Positions 39,951-42,359 of a DNA stretch of 42,359 nucleotides are shown here, in pieces (the first letter of the stretch is position 1; each line of letters starts with the position of its first letter). A program made the translations under genes and the position numbers. The notes under the pieces are model-generated. The model did no database searches, had not been told where the DNA came from, and saw only the letters and a program-made list of their open reading frames with translations. Source of the stretch: Planctomycetota bacterium (GTDB taxonomy: Bacteria; Planctomycetota; Phycisphaerae; Phycisphaerales; SM1A02); the NCBI GenBank assembly GCA_027618565.1, contig JAQCEQ010000023.1:1-42359 (forward strand). The letters run 5' to 3'.

Positions 39951-40952
39951 ATGCTCGATGGATCTCAGATGCCCGAGGCGGCGTTTCCCCAAGCCGCGCC
40001 GCCCTCCCGTGCGTTTTTCGTCCCAGTGTTTGACGATGCCATCGGCGCGTTGAAGCGCGCGTGGCCGCTCCTGTTCGTGGCGACGCTGGTGGGCTTCGCA
40101 TCGCAACTCCCGTACCAGGTGATCAACCGGGTCATCCAGATGTGGTTGATGCAGTCAGCGCGGGGCAGTCCCACCTCGGTGATTCCGTTGGGTGCCATTG
40201 CCGCGGTCGCCGTCGCCGTCGCGCTAGCGATCACCTTCTTACTGGTCCACCCGGTGAGCCTGGGCGCGATCGCCGCAGGGATCGACGCGGTGCGCGGCCG
40301 GAGCAGCCGATTCGCGATCATGTTTCTTCCGTTTCGGAGCTTCCGCCGGTACTGGCTTGTCGTGCGTCTCGGCGTTGCGAGTTCCATTGCGCAGTCTGTG
40401 CTCCTGGCCCTGGCATCGGTCCCGCTCCTGGCGTGCATCGTGCTCATCGTGATCGCAGGAGAGACCAGCCACCTGCATGGCTCATTCGATGGGGCATCGG
40501 GGACCACCCAGGTCGAAGACTGGATCCTGCGGGGCCCGCCTGAGTGGAGTGTCAATCGTCCTACGGCGTGGTGGATTGGAGTGCTTGCTCTCGGCGGCGT
40601 CGGGCTCGCGGGCCTGATCGCGGTGCTCCCCCTGTGCACCCGACTCTTCATGATCCCCATCATCGCGGTGGATCCCGACCGTGAGGTGTTGTCGTTCTGG
40701 GAATCCTGGCGGTTGGGGTGGGGTGCCACTCGGGGTCGCGCGTGGATTCTCTTCGGAACACTCTTCGTGGGTGGAATGCTCGCCTCGCTCTCCGTCCTGC
40801 TGTGTTGCATCGGGTTGCCGCTCTTGGGGTACCCCTTCCTCCTCGCGATGGTGGCGGCTGCCTATGACCGATGCCTCCCCGGGCCGAGAGAGCAGCCGCC
40901 GCCCCCCGTGGTGATCGGGAAGCGTCCGCCGATGGATTCCGAGCCGTTGTGA
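39951..40952 (+). CDS. Multi-pass membrane protein of unknown function
   Basis: A 333-residue membrane protein starting 23 bp after the subtilisin gene, so possibly in the same transcript. The start is ATG 39951 or ATG 39969. There are about six hydrophobic segments, near residues 37-58, 80-110, 140-170, 208-240 and 268-305. The pattern (long amphipathic interface helix, 'F-W-E-S-W-R-L-G-W-G' before the last helices) resembles membrane proteins of the DUF975 or glycerophosphodiester-phosphodiesterase membrane-domain kind, but the match is loose. The C-terminal tail is Pro-rich and soluble. The gene is convergent with the small caspase-like gene, only 5 bp apart. I do not assign a function. 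Confidence 0.7.
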   Translation: MLDGSQMPEAAFPQAAPPSRAFFVPVFDDAIGALKRAWPLLFVATLVGFASQLPYQVINRVIQMWLMQSARGSPTSVIPLGAIAAVAVAVALAITFLLVHPVSLGAIAAGIDAVRGRSSRFAIMFLPFRSFRRYWLVVRLGVASSIAQSVLLALASVPLLACIVLIVIAGETSHLHGSFDGASGTTQVEDWILRGPPEWSVNRPTAWWIGVLALGGVGLAGLIAVLPLCTRLFMIPIIAVDPDREVLSFWESWRLGWGATRGRAWILFGTLFVGGMLASLSVLLCCIGLPLLGYPFLLAMVAAAYDRCLPGPREQPPPPVVIGKRPPMDSEPL

Positions 40953-40957
40953 GCGGC

Positions 40958-41560
40958 TCAGCGCGACCGAACTTGGAACCGCAGGTCCATGTTTCTGGCG
41001 AGTTCGCCAATGGTCTTCTGGATGTGCCGCTCTGCCGCTCGAATCCCGTGCGCGGTCAATGTGTACCGCTGGAATGCTGCAAGCACCGCGGCGTCCAAGA
41101 GCGTGGACTCCAGCCAGTCCAGTTCCTTGCGGTAGCCGCTGACCGCCACGAGTCCCGTGTTCTTGACGAACGACTTGATCCGATTGCCGTGGAGGTCCAG
41201 GAAATCGCACGCGCCGAAGTGGATCAGCCGGCCGTGCCCCTGGCCCTGGATGGTCTCCTCGATCTCGTCAAGCCGGATGTGGTTCCGTGCGTGTCGCCAG
41301 TCGCCAATGCTCAACACGCCCGCATTGCCATGCGTGGCGATGTAGAGGATCGGATACCGCGCAGCCTGAGCCTGGACCCATCGTCGCATGTAGTAGTCAA
41401 ACTCTTCGCGCGTCGCGACATCACGGTGCACATAGGGCACGCGCAGTGGCGCCCACTGGTGCAGCAGGTCCAGCACCGGCCTGAGCGAGAGCCCGCGGTC
41501 GAGGCGGCGCTCCCAATCGGCCTCCAAACAGAAAATGCCCTTGGTCTGAATTCGGCTCAC
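40958..41560 (-). CDS. Small caspase-like protein (DUF6642-like)
   Basis: A 200-residue soluble protein. The start is taken as GTG 41560 because it gives the short N-terminus 'S-R-I-Q-T-K-G-I-F-C-L-E' expected of the family; a GTG at 41599 would add 13 residues. The wording Y-V-H-R-D-V-A-T-R-E-E-F-D-Y-Y, I-L-Y-I-A-T-H-G and I-H-F-G-A-C, followed by V-S-G-Y-R-K-E-L-D-W-L-E-S, matches my memory of DUF6642 proteins. His77 (T-H-G) and Cys118 (G-A-C) are placed like the dyad of caspase/CHAT proteases. Catalysis is inferred, not shown. It lies 95 bp downstream of the flavoprotein gene on the same strand. A second caspase-like protein so near the TPR-CHAT gene is notable. Confidence 0.7.
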   Translation of the reverse strand: MSRIQTKGIFCLEADWERRLDRGLSLRPVLDLLHQWAPLRVPYVHRDVATREEFDYYMRRWVQAQAARYPILYIATHGNAGVLSIGDWRHARNHIRLDEIEETIQGQGHGRLIHFGACDFLDLHGNRIKSFVKNTGLVAVSGYRKELDWLESTLLDAAVLAAFQRYTLTAHGIRAAERHIQKTIGELARNMDLRFQVRSR

Positions 41561-41655
41561 GGGGCGGAATCCTAGGACCGGAACGTCCTCGATTCCCACG
41601 GCGGCGCCGAATCGCCAGCGCGGCAGGGTTCGGCGAACGAATCCGCCACCACGCC

Positions 41656-42336
41656 TCAGCGCACGGTCAAGATGTCATCAAGTGACTTGCGCCGAAGGCT
41701 GGGCACAGTGCAGTCATTAGCGGGATACCCCACTGGAAGCAGCAGGAAGGGGCGCTCGTGCGCAGGTCGCCCCAGGATCTTGGGAAGGAATCCCATGGGG
41801 CTGGGAGTGTGCGTGAGCGTCACCAGCCCAGCCATGTGAATTGCCGCAATCAGGAAGCCGCATGCGATGCCGACGCTCTCGTTGACGTAATACACCTGGT
41901 CGCTTGCGTGATCGCCACTGGTGTCCTTCATCTGCTTGAACACCACGATGAGCCACGGTGCCACCTCGAGGAACGGCTTCTCCGTGTCGGTTCCGAGAGG
42001 CGCCAGGTCGGCGAGCCACTCCGGGCTCGCTCGGCGCGCATAGAACTCGCGCTCCTCGGCTTCGGCGGCGACGCGAATCTGCGACTTGGTCTGCGGGTCG
42101 CTCACGGCCACGAATGACCATGGCTGCTTGTGCGCACCACTTGGCGCGGACGCGGCAGTTCGGATGATCCACTCGATGGTCTCCTGAGACACGGGGCGGT
42201 CGGAAAAATCACGCACGCTGCGGCGCAGTCTCATCGACTCAAAATGGGCGCGCGCGGCTTGCTCGGGCGCGATCCCGGGGTCAAACCGCTGGAGCGGGAC
42301 TCGGGGCAGGGGTGACGCTGCGCTGGGCTGGCTCAT
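41656..42336 (-). CDS. Nitroreductase-family flavoprotein, iodotyrosine-deiodinase-like
   Basis: A 226-residue FMN enzyme. R-R-S-V-R-D-F-S (39-45) and S-A-P-S-G-A-H-K-Q-P-W-S-F (63-75) are the family's FMN-binding elements. Glu95, Tyr99 and Lys120 are spaced exactly as the substrate-lid residues Glu157, Tyr161 and Lys182 of human iodotyrosine deiodinase (constant offset of 62), within a segment E-F-Y-A-R-R ... W-L-A-D-L-A-P-L-G-T ... K-P-F-L-E-V-A-P-W-L-I that reads like that subgroup. T-H-T-P-S-P-M near 175-181 also fits. The likely reaction is reductive dehalogenation of halotyrosines, or another flavin-dependent reduction. The start is ATG 42336, near the window edge; no clear ribosome site is seen. 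Confidence 0.85.
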   Translation of the reverse strand: MSQPSAASPLPRVPLQRFDPGIAPEQAARAHFESMRLRRSVRDFSDRPVSQETIEWIIRTAASAPSGAHKQPWSFVAVSDPQTKSQIRVAAEAEEREFYARRASPEWLADLAPLGTDTEKPFLEVAPWLIVVFKQMKDTSGDHASDQVYYVNESVGIACGFLIAAIHMAGLVTLTHTPSPMGFLPKILGRPAHERPFLLLPVGYPANDCTVPSLRRKSLDDILTVR

Positions 42337-42359
42337 CGTGGGGAAAGCGTAATCGCGGG

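Overview
The window looks like a chromosomal segment from a planctomycete, most likely the class Phycisphaerae. DNA is GC-rich. Two secreted proteins end in dockerin-like EF-hand repeats of the 'D-N-x-D-G-x-V-D-G-x-D-L ... A-D-W-G' kind common in Phycisphaerae. There is also a planctomycete-type c-type cytochrome domain joined to a DUF2231-like membrane region, an ECF sigma factor of a type found beside CHAT proteases, and many secreted proteins of unknown function. No insertion sequences, prophage genes or CRISPR arrays were seen.

Layout. 1-13941 is read almost entirely from the minus strand: a secreted STN-like glycine-rich protein (cut by the window edge), a secreted unknown, rpsA, an MFS transporter, then a tightly coupled operon running from a tricorn-like S41 lipoprotein protease through two LolA-like secreted proteins, an ABC ATPase, an ABC-2 permease and a zinc-ribbon membrane protein. 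Between that operon and the MFS gene lies a 228-nt element with five nested or branched helices, best read as an undescribed structured RNA on the plus strand. 14047-19271 carries metH, a convergent PAP2-family gene and a CrcB/Fluc protein with two fused domains. 19281-23453 holds a HEPN-like/DUF2231/cytochrome c protein and two coupled secreted unknowns on the other strand. A tRNA-Arg(UCU) follows, then nuoC, purH and a secreted PQQ-propeller gene on the minus strand. From 27746 the plus strand carries a secreted HExxH peptidase, a prpB-like lyase, a citrate/methylcitrate synthase, a large dockerin-bearing secreted protein, and then a four-gene locus: ECF sigma factor, small accessory protein, TPR-CHAT protease, secreted subtilisin with dockerin. 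A membrane protein, a small caspase-like (DUF6642-like) protein and an iodotyrosine-deiodinase-like flavoprotein close the window.

How the parts may work together. The sigma/CHAT/subtilisin genes are collinear, and the CHAT and subtilisin reading frames overlap by ATGA, which suggests a proteolytic signalling unit. The S41/LolA-like/ABC operon has the make-up of an envelope export or lipoprotein-handling machine. Metabolic genes (metH, purH, nuoC, prpB, prpC) are housekeeping or propionate-related and sit singly or in pairs.

The strongest candidates for something undescribed are the structured RNA at 6291-6518, the sigma/CHAT/subtilisin locus at 34354-39927, and the fused nine-helix Fluc protein at 18309-19271. 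All function calls rest on reading motifs by eye; no database search was possible.
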